This document shows, one piece after another, positions 48,066-57,783 of a stretch of 64,000 nucleotides of DNA; within the stretch, counting starts at the first letter, position 1; the number at the start of each line of letters is the position of its first letter. This DNA comes from Ruminococcus sp. Marseille-P6503. Lineage in GTDB: Bacteria > Bacillota > Clostridia > Oscillospirales > Ruminococcaceae. The position numbers and the translations under genes were made by a program. The notes beneath the pieces are model-generated. The model was given only the letters and a program-made list of their open reading frames with translations. It was not told the DNA's origin and searched no databases. The DNA lies in NCBI RefSeq assembly GCF_900604945.1, contig NZ_UWPB01000002.1, positions 496,001 to 560,000 on the forward strand, in the 5' to 3' direction.

Positions 48066-49628
48066 TCAAAAAACACTTGTGCTGCCGCAAAAATCTCCGT
48101 TCATCTCAAAGTTAACGTCAAGGCTTTTGTCCTCGTTCTGGTGAATAGTTATCTTCTTTACCAGCATTCTAAGATTGACGTCAGATATCGTACCCTTGGA
48201 CAGTATTTCATCAAGTATTTGAGTGGTATTATTAAGCTGTTCTTTTCGCTGTTTACAGACCTTGTCATATTCTTTAAGCTCCGCTGTCTTTTTTTCAAGG
48301 GATGCAATTTCTTCCTCACGCTTAGCGATCATACAGTTGTAGACTGCAGCGTGTTCCCTATCGCCGATACGCTCTATGATTAAATCTTCGATTTGTTGTT
48401 TAAGAGTTAGTATTTTATCGGTATTAGTTTGAATCTGCTGTTCATATAATGGTTTCTTCCTGAGCCAATCCCTGACGATTTTATCGTACTTATCGCTCTC
48501 AGATAAGATGTTATCTCTTAGTGATTTCACTTCGTTTTCCACAAGTTCGTCAAGCTGACTTTCTCTGACTGTATGCGGAGTGCAATATTGTTTGCCGTAG
48601 CGATGATTGCTGCTGCAGGTGTATTCAACGTATTCGTTCCCACGCCATTTTCGTCTGCGGGCTGTGAATCCGGCTCCGCAGTCGGCGCATTTTATCAGTC
48701 CCGCATACCGGTGAAGCCTCCTGCCGTTTTTTGAGCGCGGATTGATTTTTGAACGCTGTTCCAGTAAAAACTGAGTCTGATTCCAAGTAGCTATATCAAT
48801 TATAGGCTCGCAGAAATTCTCATGCCGATACTGTTCTTCTGGCGGAATAAAGGTTTTTGTTTTGTAGATTTTAGAGGTTACAGTTTTGTGATTGACCAGA
48901 GTTCCAATGTATAGTTCATTAGAAAGCGTTCTTTTAACGGAAGTCTGTGCCCATAAATATCTTTTGGAAATATCCGGTTTCCAGTCGGCAAGCTTTCTGT
49001 TAAAATAGTAATCCGGCGATCGAATACCGTCCGCGTTCAGCTTTTTAGCAATCGTTGTCAAGCCGTAGCCGCCGACGTAAAGCTTGAATACATCACGCAC
49101 AATCCAAGCTGTTTCCTCGTCGATTACCACCTCGTTTGTGTTTTTATCCAAACGATAACCGAGCGGTAAAGTAAGTACAAGACCTTTGTTTTTCTGCTTC
49201 TGCCGCATACCGGCCTTAACCTTTTTGCTTATGTCTTTAGCGTAAAAATCATTAAATATTTGCTTGAAGCCGATCATTAAATCGTCGTTCTCATTGGTTG
49301 AATCGATACCCTCGGTTACGGAATATACCCTGACATTATTCTGCCGCAGATGGTCAATGAACAGCTCCGTTTGAGTACGATGCCGTCCGAGTCTTGATAA
49401 ATCCTTGACAAGAACCACATCTATTTTACCCTCGTCGACAGCGATTTCGAGTTCTCCCAGACCTTTTCGGTTAAAAGTCATTCCGGAAACGTTGTCGTCG
49501 AAGCTCTCGCCTATGATGTCATATCCGTTTTGCTCTGCATAATCAATTAAAATTTGCCGCTGATTATTAAGCGAATTCATCTCCTCGTCCTCGTCGCGAG
49601 ATAATCGATAGTACAGCCATGCTCTCAT
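48066..49628 (-). CDS. large serine recombinase (integrase)
   Basis: About 520 residues from ATG 49628 (GGAGGAAAAATTT site; the frame from 49700 is longer but unsupported). Resolvase domain with catalytic Ser in YYRLSRDE, VKDLSRLGR and the E-helix; recombinase domain with YGLTTIAKKLNADGI and LSNELYIG; zinc ribbon CADCGAG...CSSNHRYGKQYC; C-terminal coiled coil. It should join attP of the element with attB in the tRNA-Leu. Its 3' end is about 280 nt from attL. Confidence 0.93.
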   Translation of the reverse strand: MRAWLYYRLSRDEDEEMNSLNNQRQILIDYAEQNGYDIIGESFDDNVSGMTFNRKGLGELEIAVDEGKIDVVLVKDLSRLGRHRTQTELFIDHLRQNNVRVYSVTEGIDSTNENDDLMIGFKQIFNDFYAKDISKKVKAGMRQKQKNKGLVLTLPLGYRLDKNTNEVVIDEETAWIVRDVFKLYVGGYGLTTIAKKLNADGIRSPDYYFNRKLADWKPDISKRYLWAQTSVKRTLSNELYIGTLVNHKTVTSKIYKTKTFIPPEEQYRHENFCEPIIDIATWNQTQFLLEQRSKINPRSKNGRRLHRYAGLIKCADCGAGFTARRRKWRGNEYVEYTCSSNHRYGKQYCTPHTVRESQLDELVENEVKSLRDNILSESDKYDKIVRDWLRKKPLYEQQIQTNTDKILTLKQQIEDLIIERIGDREHAAVYNCMIAKREEEIASLEKKTAELKEYDKVCKQRKEQLNNTTQILDEILSKGTISDVNLRMLVKKITIHQNEDKSLDVNFEMNGDFCGSTSVF

Positions 49629-49723
49629 AAATTTTTCCTCCAATCCGATTTTTCCGGCAGGCTCGCAGGGTGTGCCCGCCTTTACGACAGACACTACCAC
49701 ACAAGACCTTTAAAGTCCAGCAA

Positions 49724-49906
49724 TTACGCTGTTTTCGAATAATTTTCTACCTTATCAATAAAATTGGAGCCGGAGCGTTTGGGCATACTTCCTGAATTTA
49801 AATAGTCCAGAATCATTGACTCCATAAACGAATTAAATAATTTTCTGTCGCCGTTGTATGTAACGACGACCATATTGATTTTAGGGGGATCTTTTCTTTT
49901 CGCCAT
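49724..49906 (-). CDS. small element protein, unknown
   Basis: A 60-residue basic protein (MAKRKDPPKINMVVVTY, then NGDRKLFNSFMESMILDYLNS). CAGGAGAGCG site before the ATG. Its position upstream of the integrase suggests a recombination directionality factor or regulator, but no HTH is evident. An overlapping 51-codon frame from ATG 49968 also has an AAAGGA site and could instead be a coupled leader. Confidence 0.5.
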   Translation of the reverse strand: MAKRKDPPKINMVVVTYNGDRKLFNSFMESMILDYLNSGSMPKRSGSNFIDKVENYSKTA

Positions 49907-49987
49907 CCTATCGCTCTCCTGAAAATTAACGTCAATCCTTTTCTGCCTGTGAATTTTAAATTATCCATTTTAACTTTTCCTTTCCAT

Positions 49988-50383
49988 TTAGCTGTTCTGA
50001 TACTCCGCAGCGTCCTCGTAATCAATAATGCCGTTTATTCTTCGAACCTCGTTTACGCACATAGCGTGAAGCTTGTCCAGTGTTTCATCGTCAACCTCGT
50101 TTACAGCGGCGGTCATATGCGAAAGCTTTCCAAGCTCCACAGCGACCTTGAAAAGCAAACGTGCAAGTCTCTGTTCCGTACCCTTTATCTGCGCCTTGAC
50201 CGTTTCGGTTATCATAGGAGAGAGATAGTTTATGTTATCTTCCTCGTTGAGATAGCCGATGTAGAACTTAACGGCTTTCTCGATAAACTCCGTTTTCGAT
50301 GAACAGTTGTCCCCGCGGTACTCCTGTTCGATCTTCTTAATTGTTTCCGGCTGAAAATACACAGCCATTCTTTTCTTTGCCAT
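49988..50383 (-). CDS. ribbon-helix-helix-like element protein
   Basis: A 131-residue protein. The N-terminus (MAVYFQPETIKKIEQEY, then SKTEFIEKAVKFYIGYL) looks like a MetJ/Arc-type ribbon-helix-helix; the rest is helical. Such proteins act as relaxosome accessory or copy-control factors. AGAAAGGAGC site. Probably in an operon with the 60-residue gene and the integrase. Confidence 0.6.
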   Translation of the reverse strand: MAKKRMAVYFQPETIKKIEQEYRGDNCSSKTEFIEKAVKFYIGYLNEEDNINYLSPMITETVKAQIKGTEQRLARLLFKVAVELGKLSHMTAAVNEVDDETLDKLHAMCVNEVRRINGIIDYEDAAEYQNS

Positions 50384-50820
50384 AAATCTGCTCCTTTCTA
50401 TGCTTCGACCCCTGAATAAATGCCGATTTTACGCGCTTTTCGGTATCTGTGACGCCTGAATTCAACTAAAATCCTATTTCCGGCCCCATAAGACAGCCGT
50501 TGGAATACTGCACGATCCTCTTGTACAAACGACGTATTTAGGGCGTTTCCGCGGCGGGCTTTGCTCGTCCGCTGTAACGGTCCGGGGGCTTTGACCCCTG
50601 ACCTTTAACTAGCAAGTAAATATTTGAGTTTTTGAAGTAATTCAAATTCCTCCATTTGTGTAAATTACCAGCGGCACATATTGCACCGCCTCTGTATTAA
50701 TTTTATTCATCCGCCCGCAAACGCTCCGCGTTGGCTTGTGCGGCGTTTTTATACTTCATGCCGATATATTCCCGATTGAATTTGGGAGGGCAAATTCGGG
50801 CGGATTTGGCTCGTAAATCT
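50384..50820. other. non-coding stretch inside element
   Basis: No gene with a ribosome site is seen. It lies between the RHH-like gene and the iteron-like repeats, a common place for an origin of replication or transfer, but I see no oriT hairpin that I can name. Confidence 0.35.
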
Positions 50821-50974
50821 GCGTGACGGTAACCGTTAAGCGTGACAGTAAAAATATATTTCAAATTCTACTGACACGCACAATAGACAAAGTTGTTACT
50901 GACTTTGCAACACTTCTATAAGCTGTTTCGTGACAGTAACTCCGCTGCCGTTTTTACTGTCACTGCCGTCACGC
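50821..50974. repeat. iteron-like repeats near the 3' end of the RepA-like gene
   Basis: Word GCGTGAC(A/G)GTAA occurs at 50821-50832 and 50840-50851 (19-nt spacing), TCGTGACAGTAA at 50928-50939, and inverted TTACTGTCAC at 50954-50963; partial copies at 50870 and 50965. They straddle the stop of the ATPase gene. Confidence 0.5.
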
Positions 50975-51936
50975 GCGGAACAGTAATCAAGAATAATTTT
51001 TCTTCCCGAATGATTTCGGCCGCAACAGAAATCAATACCGCATTGCTTCAGTTTGTAACCGTTCTGAACCAAATCTCTTGTAACTCGGTTGGAATGAAAA
51101 TTCTCATTTGAAACAGTTTTTAAAGCTTCAATCAACTCAGTTGCAGTTCCCTCGAAATGACCAGCGTCCTTGATGAATACGTAAACAGCGGCGAGGAAAA
51201 TGTTGTCTTTGCTTGGCGGAGGAGATTCCTCATCGGTGACTGTCCAACGGTTACTTTCAAATGCAAGGTTTAGCTCATGATTTTCAATGTCGCGTCCGAC
51301 GCAGTAGAGCCTGGCGGTTCTGCTGCCGCGCTTTGTTTCTATGAGTACAAGGCTTCCGTCAACGCAGCCGCTTATACCAGCGCTGCCGGAAATCATATTG
51401 AAAGGATCGTTGTCTTTACATTTTCGTGTGTGGTGAACAAGTAAAACGGTAATCCTCAGTTTATCGGCAAGACCTTTCAAAACAGACAGTTCCTTATAGT
51501 CCGAGCCGTAGCTGTTTTCCGTTGACCCGCGAACCTTTTGCAGCGTGTCGATTACAACAAGTTTCAAATCAGCGTGCTCCGACTTGAACCTTTCGATCTG
51601 GATTACAAGACCGTTTCCGATTGTTTCCGCCATGACCGCAAAGAAAAGCTTTTCTGTCGGTTCGTCTGTAATTTCATAAAGCCGCTTTTGTATTCGTTCA
51701 TAGCTGTCCTCAAGGCAAAGGTACAGCGTTTTGCCCTGAGAAACCGTCCGACCTAACACTTTTTCTCCTTTTGCTATGCTCAGACAAAGGTCTAAAGCTA
51801 ACCACGATTTCCCGACTTTCGGCGCTCCTGCCAGAATGTAAAGACCTTGCGCAATTAAACCGTCAACTGCAAATTCGATAGGCTTGTATACGGTGGTCAT
51901 GATTTCCTCGCAGGTTTTGGTTTTTAGTTCTTTCAT
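50896..51936 (-). CDS. RepA-like AAA ATPase/helicase
   Basis: A 346-residue RecA-fold ATPase of the AAA_25/RepA type. Walker A GAPKVGKSW, Walker B KLVVIDTL, and VLLVHHTRK of the sensor strand; C-terminal winged-helix-like part. RepA-type hexameric helicases replicate mobilisable plasmids, so it may support autonomous replication of the excised element. Ends within the iteron-like repeats. Confidence 0.8.
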   Translation of the reverse strand: MKELKTKTCEEIMTTVYKPIEFAVDGLIAQGLYILAGAPKVGKSWLALDLCLSIAKGEKVLGRTVSQGKTLYLCLEDSYERIQKRLYEITDEPTEKLFFAVMAETIGNGLVIQIERFKSEHADLKLVVIDTLQKVRGSTENSYGSDYKELSVLKGLADKLRITVLLVHHTRKCKDNDPFNMISGSAGISGCVDGSLVLIETKRGSRTARLYCVGRDIENHELNLAFESNRWTVTDEESPPPSKDNIFLAAVYVFIKDAGHFEGTATELIEALKTVSNENFHSNRVTRDLVQNGYKLKQCGIDFCCGRNHSGRKIILDYCSARDGSDSKNGSGVTVTKQLIEVLQSQ

Positions 51937-52791
51937 TCAGTCAGCCTCCTTTGTTAATAAATATTTGATTTTCAAGCTTCCGTTATTTTATCCTACCTGC
52001 CGCGTGCGGCGCTCACAAGAACGTTATGCGGCGCTTTAACGAAATTTTATGTACCGTCAAACAGAAAAAGCCCGCACATACTTAACCACAACTAAAGGCG
52101 GAAGCTTTTCCGTCTGAAGCGTGCCTAAATATGTACGAGCCTTATGCTCTTTGAAATATGTTTATGTAATTGGCGTTTGATATTTAATTGTCATTTTAAA
52201 CAGAACCCTGTCATTCTATTTTTATTTTAACATGGAATGTGCGATTGTCAAGATAGCGTCAGAAATTTAATAACCTTAAAGTTAAAATACTCATAATACT
52301 ATATAAACTAAATAGAAAAACTTATTTTACGTTTTTTAAATCAAATAGTAAAAGGGAAAATTATAACCATTTGTATCCTAACTCCTCTTAATATGTGAGA
52401 CCAAAAGTTAAATATATTTACGCCATAAGATTAAAAAGATTAAGGAAAAACCAGTTGGTGTTATTAGTTTTTGCGTTATCTACAAAATTCGACATGAAAT
52501 CAGTGCATAATGCACAAATAATTTTGCCTAATTTTGTCTTTTTATCAATTGACAAAATTTATTTAATATGCTAAGCAATAAACAGTTAAATGGACTTTAT
52601 AAAATATTTTATTGTATAATAATTATTACGCACAGTTGAAAGCTTTTATAATCTATACGAATCAGAAACGAAAAATATTAAGGCGATGCTTTAAGCGAAA
52701 AAGGACTAAATATCAAACACATTTTCTACAAGTTAAATGTGTAAGATAAATATTTTTATGATTGATAAAATCAATCGGAAAGGACATTTAA
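51937..52791. other. AT-rich divergent region before cargo genes
   Basis: No gene seen in 850 nt. A possible promoter for the secreted-protein gene is TGGACT 52591-52596, 18-nt spacer, TATAAT 52615-52620. GC content falls from here to 58.8 kb, marking the cargo. Confidence 0.45.
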
Positions 52792-53235
52792 ATGAAAAAA
52801 ACGTTTAAAAGGCTGATTGCCATTGTCATGGCAACGACTACTATGGCTGTTGGTATGGGAAGTATGAACGCAAGCGCAATTACTTACAAAGGCACAACAA
52901 ATAAAACTACCACTGGTTGTACAGGAGGTACAGTTAATATTCGTTCAAGAGTATATACTGATTACTATCAGCCTGCTGGTGGAGTAAATGTTTATTATTA
53001 TGGCGTTGTATCAGATATCTCGACAGGTTCTTCATTAAAAACATATTTCAATATTACTGGAACATTAACAACTTCAAATTCATCTACTCCAATTTCAAAT
53101 TCCGGTACGGCCAATAGTGTTAAGGCATATAAGGATGCATCTTATTCCGGAGCATACTCTTATTGTAATTCAAAGACTACAACCTCATCGTCTGCTTATG
53201 GCACTTCTTCGCAAGAGTGTAATCGTGCTTTCTAA
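52792..53235 (+). CDS. small secreted Ser/Thr-rich protein
   Basis: A 147-residue protein with a clear Sec signal (residues 1-29, ending SMNASA). The mature part, about 118 residues, is rich in Ser, Thr, Tyr and Gly, beta-strand-like, with three Cys (TGCTGG, SYCNSK, QECNRAF). Ribosome site GGAAAGGAC. Ended by its own terminator and followed by two lipoproteins and an ABC transporter, an order seen for secreted bacteriocins with immunity/export genes. I recognise no family; a bacteriocin or surface-protein role is only inference. Confidence 0.65.
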   Translation: MKKTFKRLIAIVMATTTMAVGMGSMNASAITYKGTTNKTTTGCTGGTVNIRSRVYTDYYQPAGGVNVYYYGVVSDISTGSSLKTYFNITGTLTTSNSSTPISNSGTANSVKAYKDASYSGAYSYCNSKTTTSSSAYGTSSQECNRAF

Positions 53236-53246
53236 TTAATATTATC

Positions 53247-53293
53247 AAAGGGTTCAGCTTATTATTCATATATCATAGTTGAATCCTTTTTGT
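53247..53293 (+). terminator. terminator after secreted protein
   Basis: AAAGGGTTCA (53247-53256) pairs with TGAATCCTTT (53280-53289), T-rich tail. Confidence 0.65.
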
Positions 53294-53329
53294 TTTCTAA
53301 TTATTGTAAATTTTTGGGGTTGGTTAAAA

Positions 53330-54337
53330 ATGCGTATAAGTAAAATTATATTAATTGGTATGATATTAACAGTGATGTTAACAGGTTGCTTTAATAAGAA
53401 AAATAGTGAGATTAACAATAATGAATCGTTATTAAATAGTACAATTGATTATAGTTCATTTGAAAATACTACAGAATTAAATAAAGATTTCACATTTAAT
53501 ACATCATTAAATGCTTTTTATAATAATAGTTCATATACTCCACTTGAGAACAAAATAGAAATTAATAAAAATGAACTAGTAAACATAAAGGTTTTGACTA
53601 ATGTAACTACGGATAAAAGTATGTATACAGAATATGCACCCATGCGTATGTGGATTTTAGCAGATGGAAAGCCAATTGAATTTTGTATAAACAATAATGA
53701 TAAATATAAAATATTTAACGATATATTTGTGGAAGTTGCCAATGATAATTTGACAGATGTAAGCTTTAATTGTTCATATGATGTAAATATAATAACAATA
53801 GTGTGTGTTTATTTCCCCGAGGATATTCCTGAACGTGGTTTAGGATCATATAGCGGAGAAATTTCGTATACAATATTAAATAGCGCACATTCTATAGATG
53901 ATAATTTGAAAAATTCAAATTCAAATTCCAATTTCTATATTAATATACCTAAAAAAGAAGAATATTATGGAATAGATATAGGTGAATTAACTGTAAAAGA
54001 TAATGACAATAGGGCGCTAGAAACTCATTTTTATAATGACGTACTTCTTACTAATGAAAATAAAAATTTGTATGTTAAGTTTAACAGTGGAGATAAAAAG
54101 GAAATTTCATATTATATTTTAGTTTTATGTGATGGAATGTTAGTGGATATTTTTGATGGAAACTACTCTTATGAGGTGAATTGTTTAAACGGAAGCAGAA
54201 CATATCAATATTGTATTCCAAATAACTATATCCCAGATTCAGGCTTGCATACATTTCAAGCAATTGCTATACCAGCAGATAAAAGTGAAGATTTAACTTC
54301 ATATTCAACGCCTAAGATCAGAGTTCAAATCTCTTAA
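53330..54337 (+). CDS. lipoprotein of unknown function
   Basis: About 335 residues. Lipobox LTGC near residue 20 after a short hydrophobic signal; the mature part is Asn/Ser-rich and beta-strand-like with two similar halves (each with a run such as VNIKVLTNVT or LYVKFNSGDKKEISYYILVL). ATG 53330 chosen because it begins the lipoprotein signal; the 53279 frame adds a non-signal extension through the terminator. Possibly immunity or adhesion. Confidence 0.65.
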   Translation: MRISKIILIGMILTVMLTGCFNKKNSEINNNESLLNSTIDYSSFENTTELNKDFTFNTSLNAFYNNSSYTPLENKIEINKNELVNIKVLTNVTTDKSMYTEYAPMRMWILADGKPIEFCINNNDKYKIFNDIFVEVANDNLTDVSFNCSYDVNIITIVCVYFPEDIPERGLGSYSGEISYTILNSAHSIDDNLKNSNSNSNFYINIPKKEEYYGIDIGELTVKDNDNRALETHFYNDVLLTNENKNLYVKFNSGDKKEISYYILVLCDGMLVDIFDGNYSYEVNCLNGSRTYQYCIPNNYIPDSGLHTFQAIAIPADKSEDLTSYSTPKIRVQIS

Positions 54338-54572
54338 ATTAAAGGAGTCAAATACAAATAAATATCCAATGGAGGTTCGTTAAGCTGTTTTTCGACAGAA
54401 TATTTACAGAATGTTCACAAGCATTTTAGGGACTGGATTGTATTATAAATGAAAAGATTTTCATATAACGAATAAGGATATTTAAGAAATAGCTGACGGA
54501 AAAGAGTTGAATAAGGGTCTAATATAAGCAAATTGCTGGCTGACCTCAATATAAACCGAAGGAGTTAATACT
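54338..54572. other. intergenic spacer, nothing recognised
   Basis: AT-rich 235-nt spacer without a gene; a TATTATAAAT stretch near 54444 could be a -10 region. Confidence 0.3.
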
Positions 54573-55682
54573 ATGCATTCATTTAAAAAAGCAATATGTA
54601 TCATAAGTTCTTTTATTTTTATAACATTATGTGGTTGTAATCAAAGCAAAGGAGATTATGTAGATCTATCAAATACCGAACAAAAAATTAAGGACAGTCA
54701 ATTAAATATCAACTTAGATGATTTTGATTATGATGACAAACCATACAATATTATGAACCTAACTACTACGGTTGATTCAAATTACTTTTATAATTTCAGT
54801 ATTCCAAATACTAAAATCAATCTGCAAAGCGGCCGTGTACAGTATGTATGTCAAATTCCGGGATGCGCCCACGATGAAATTACTTCTCCGGGCTGTATAA
54901 GCTATCAGGATATAATTTCTCCTGTTGCCGTTTCTAATGGAATATACTACATAGACGGCAACAAAGTAATGTTTTTCAGCGGTAATGATCAGACTGTAAT
55001 ATTGACTAATGATTATTATACGGAGTACGAAGCTGAGATTTATCCTGATAATAAAAGCGTAATAACCGCTTTGGTAAGACATAACAATTTGTTGTATATT
55101 GTTTGCCCGACTTATTATTTTACATATAACACTGATACAAAGGAAATTACTGCCCCTGCAACTATATCGGATAGTCTTTGTATGGGATTTTGTGCTGCTG
55201 ACGGTTATCTTTATTTTACTACAGAAAATCTGGAGCTTTATATATACAAGATTGAGAGTGGAAAAACTGAAAAGATTGCAGATAAGGTAGGTCAGGTTCG
55301 CGCTAAAAATGGATATATTTATTATGTAAAATATGAAAACGAAATACCTATTCTTTATACAGCAAAAGCTGACGGCTCAGGATCCGCAAAATTATTAGAC
55401 GATTGCTATGTTAATTATTATGTAACTGATAATAGAATATATTATCAAAGCTATGTAACAAAAGATTGCTATCAATATGATATTAAAAACAAGAAATCAA
55501 CAAAGCTTGATTTGAAGTATACGTTTTCAGATGGTAAAGAATATATTAATTCGGAATATCTCAATATTGTATCCACCAGCGGCATGGGCTTTGTTTTTAT
55601 CATTAATAGTACGGAGAAACTTATTTTTATTTTCGAAGATAATTCCACCGAATATAAAACAATTGAAATGGAGGAAGAGTAA
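54573..55682 (+). CDS. lipoprotein with beta-propeller-like (DUF5050-type) domain
   Basis: A 369-residue protein. Signal with lipobox TLCGC (Cys22). The mature part repeats the pattern of propeller blades (GIYYIDGNK, GYLYFTTENLELYIYKI, GYIYYVKYE, NRIYYQSY), like DUF5050 domains. CQIPGCAHDE contains a Cys-pair near the N-terminus that recurs in Clostridia ABC-linked lipoproteins. AAGGAG site. Two nt before the ABC permease gene, so it is part of the transporter operon. Confidence 0.75.
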   Translation: MHSFKKAICIISSFIFITLCGCNQSKGDYVDLSNTEQKIKDSQLNINLDDFDYDDKPYNIMNLTTTVDSNYFYNFSIPNTKINLQSGRVQYVCQIPGCAHDEITSPGCISYQDIISPVAVSNGIYYIDGNKVMFFSGNDQTVILTNDYYTEYEAEIYPDNKSVITALVRHNNLLYIVCPTYYFTYNTDTKEITAPATISDSLCMGFCAADGYLYFTTENLELYIYKIESGKTEKIADKVGQVRAKNGYIYYVKYENEIPILYTAKADGSGSAKLLDDCYVNYYVTDNRIYYQSYVTKDCYQYDIKNKKSTKLDLKYTFSDGKEYINSEYLNIVSTSGMGFVFIINSTEKLIFIFEDNSTEYKTIEMEEE

Positions 55683-55684
55683 GC

Positions 55685-56908
55685 GTGTTATATGAAATAA
55701 AAAAATTATTCTCTTCGCCGTTTACATATATTTGTATGTTAGTTGTATTCGTTTTTTTTTCAGTTTTTGCGGTAAATGCATTAAAGAGCAGAAACTCATC
55801 GAATAATGCGTATGAAGAATTATTGGCGGATATAAACAACAGTAAAATGCCAGACGAAGAAATTTTGATTGATTTATACAGCCAATTTGAACTGCTGCAA
55901 ATTCAAATTAATGAACTGGGAGATTCGGCGTTTGAAAAGCCGGGTAAATACGGCAAAAACATTATGGAGGACTATATTATTTACAGCAACGCATACAGCA
56001 ATGCAAGCTATATTTATCAAAAATTTCCGAATAACCGCCGTCAGCTTGTAGAGGATGCATTGTATAATATATCGGAGGAAAAGAGCAAGACTGATCCTAA
56101 CACATCTGTTATAAAATCCAATGAGCTTGTTATAGAAAAATACAACAGAACTATTGATCTAAAGTTTAAAGACACAGGTAATATTGAAGGTGTGCAGCTT
56201 TTCTTCGATAATACCATATGGGAATATGCAATGATTGCATTTGTTGTAATGTTGGCTGTAAGGATGTTCACAATGGATATTTCATGCGGCGCATATAAAA
56301 TGATCCATTCTTCACTTAACGGACAGCGCAGTTTATTTATAAAACAATTTGCTTCAGTTTCAGTTGTTGTAACAGCAATAACAGTTTTTACAGCTTTGAT
56401 CCAGATTATATTCGGAAAAATATTCTTTGATGTAAATGATCTGTCACTGCCCTTGCAAAGCTTTCCCGAATTTGAATTTTGTCCGTATTTGATTTCAACA
56501 GGTATTTATTTTTTGATAAAATTTTTGTGTAAACTATTGTTTTATATTATGATCGCGGCAATTACAGCTATGGTGTCGGTTTTATGCCGTAAACAGTTTG
56601 TGTCATATGCTGTTTCCTTATCTGCCGGAATAATTCCTTTAATAATAATTACTTATTATTTCATATATACAACTGAAAACGCAAGCGCCTTAGCGTCAGA
56701 ATATAAAATTTACAACAGTTTAAGATGCTTTCTGCCGCAAGGACTTTTAAACATAAAAAGTTATTTCAGGACATTTGACTATATTGATATTTTCGGTTTC
56801 CAGATAAGCAGACTTTTTCTTGTTTTGCTTATTTCTGCTGTTATAATGTTGACTTGCCTTGCTGTTGCATTAAGAAAATATGGTAAATCGAAAGAGGTGA
56901 CGATATGA
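55685..56908 (+). CDS. ABC-2-type permease (first)
   Basis: A 407-residue membrane protein: one N-terminal helix, an extracellular region of about 160 residues, then five or six helices. This is the usual layout of ABC-2/bacitracin-type exporters. Overlaps the ATPase gene by 4 nt. Confidence 0.78.
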   Translation: MLYEIKKLFSSPFTYICMLVVFVFFSVFAVNALKSRNSSNNAYEELLADINNSKMPDEEILIDLYSQFELLQIQINELGDSAFEKPGKYGKNIMEDYIIYSNAYSNASYIYQKFPNNRRQLVEDALYNISEEKSKTDPNTSVIKSNELVIEKYNRTIDLKFKDTGNIEGVQLFFDNTIWEYAMIAFVVMLAVRMFTMDISCGAYKMIHSSLNGQRSLFIKQFASVSVVVTAITVFTALIQIIFGKIFFDVNDLSLPLQSFPEFEFCPYLISTGIYFLIKFLCKLLFYIMIAAITAMVSVLCRKQFVSYAVSLSAGIIPLIIITYYFIYTTENASALASEYKIYNSLRCFLPQGLLNIKSYFRTFDYIDIFGFQISRLFLVLLISAVIMLTCLAVALRKYGKSKEVTI

Positions 56909-57783
56909 AGCTTGTATTTAATAACATTTCAAAGAAATATAAAACCAAAATTGCGCTTGATGATTTTAACATTACACTGACAGACGGTATACAGGCGCTT
57001 CTTGGACCGAACGGTGCGGGAAAAAGTACTCTTATGAATATTCTTGCAGGATTAACCAAGCCAAGCAGCGGAAATATCACGCTTGATAATGAAGATACTG
57101 TAAAAATGGGAGCAAAATTTCGCGGCATATTAGGATATTTACCTCAGAATCCGGGCTTTTATCCGTCATTCACAGGATATGATCTAATGAAATATTTCTC
57201 TGTTTTAAAAGGCATTGCAGGTCCGGAAAGCAGAATAGATGAGCTTCTTGAATTTGTAAATCTTTCGTCAGACTCCAACAGAAAATACGGTGAATATTCA
57301 GGAGGAATGAAACGTCGTCTAGGCATTGCCGTTTCTCTTCTAAATGATCCGAAGGTGCTTATTCTTGACGAACCTACAGCCGGTCTTGATCCTAAAGAGC
57401 GCATGAGGTTCAGAAATATATTGAGCCGAATCGGAAGAAATAAAATAATTATAATAGCAACGCATATAGTTTCAGATGTTGAAACGATTGCGGATAATGT
57501 AATACTTTTGAAGTCGGGCAAGCTTATACTTTCCGGAAGCACTTCGCAGGTTGAAGAGCATATAGTAGGAAAGGTATGGAATAAACCTTCAGATATAAAT
57601 GAAGCTGAAGAATATGTTCTGTTAAATTCCAATGCAAACATAATCAAGCACGGAGAAGAAGTAAGCCTGCACATTGTGTCTGACGTAAAACCATTTGAAA
57701 ATGCTGTTGCAGCGCAGCCAACTCTTGAAGATGTATATATGTACTTTTTTGACGAAGGCGGTATGGCTGGTGAGAAAAAATGA
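56905..57783 (+). CDS. ABC transporter ATP-binding protein
   Basis: A 292-residue ATPase: Walker A GPNGAGKST, Q-loop YLPQ, signature YSGGMKRRLG, Walker B VLILDEPTAGLD, H-loop ATHIVSD, and the typical 80-residue C-terminal extension of drug/peptide-resistance ABC-2 pumps (BcrA-like). Coupled by 4-nt overlaps to the permease on each side. Confidence 0.92.
   Translation: MKLVFNNISKKYKTKIALDDFNITLTDGIQALLGPNGAGKSTLMNILAGLTKPSSGNITLDNEDTVKMGAKFRGILGYLPQNPGFYPSFTGYDLMKYFSVLKGIAGPESRIDELLEFVNLSSDSNRKYGEYSGGMKRRLGIAVSLLNDPKVLILDEPTAGLDPKERMRFRNILSRIGRNKIIIIATHIVSDVETIADNVILLKSGKLILSGSTSQVEEHIVGKVWNKPSDINEAEEYVLLNSNANIIKHGEEVSLHIVSDVKPFENAVAAQPTLEDVYMYFFDEGGMAGEKK

Noticed and set aside
49813-49968. 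51-codon minus-strand frame MDNLKFTGRKGLTLIF...
   Set aside because: It has a possible ribosome site but overlaps the better 60-codon gene (49724-49906) over most of that gene's 5' half; kept only as a note there.
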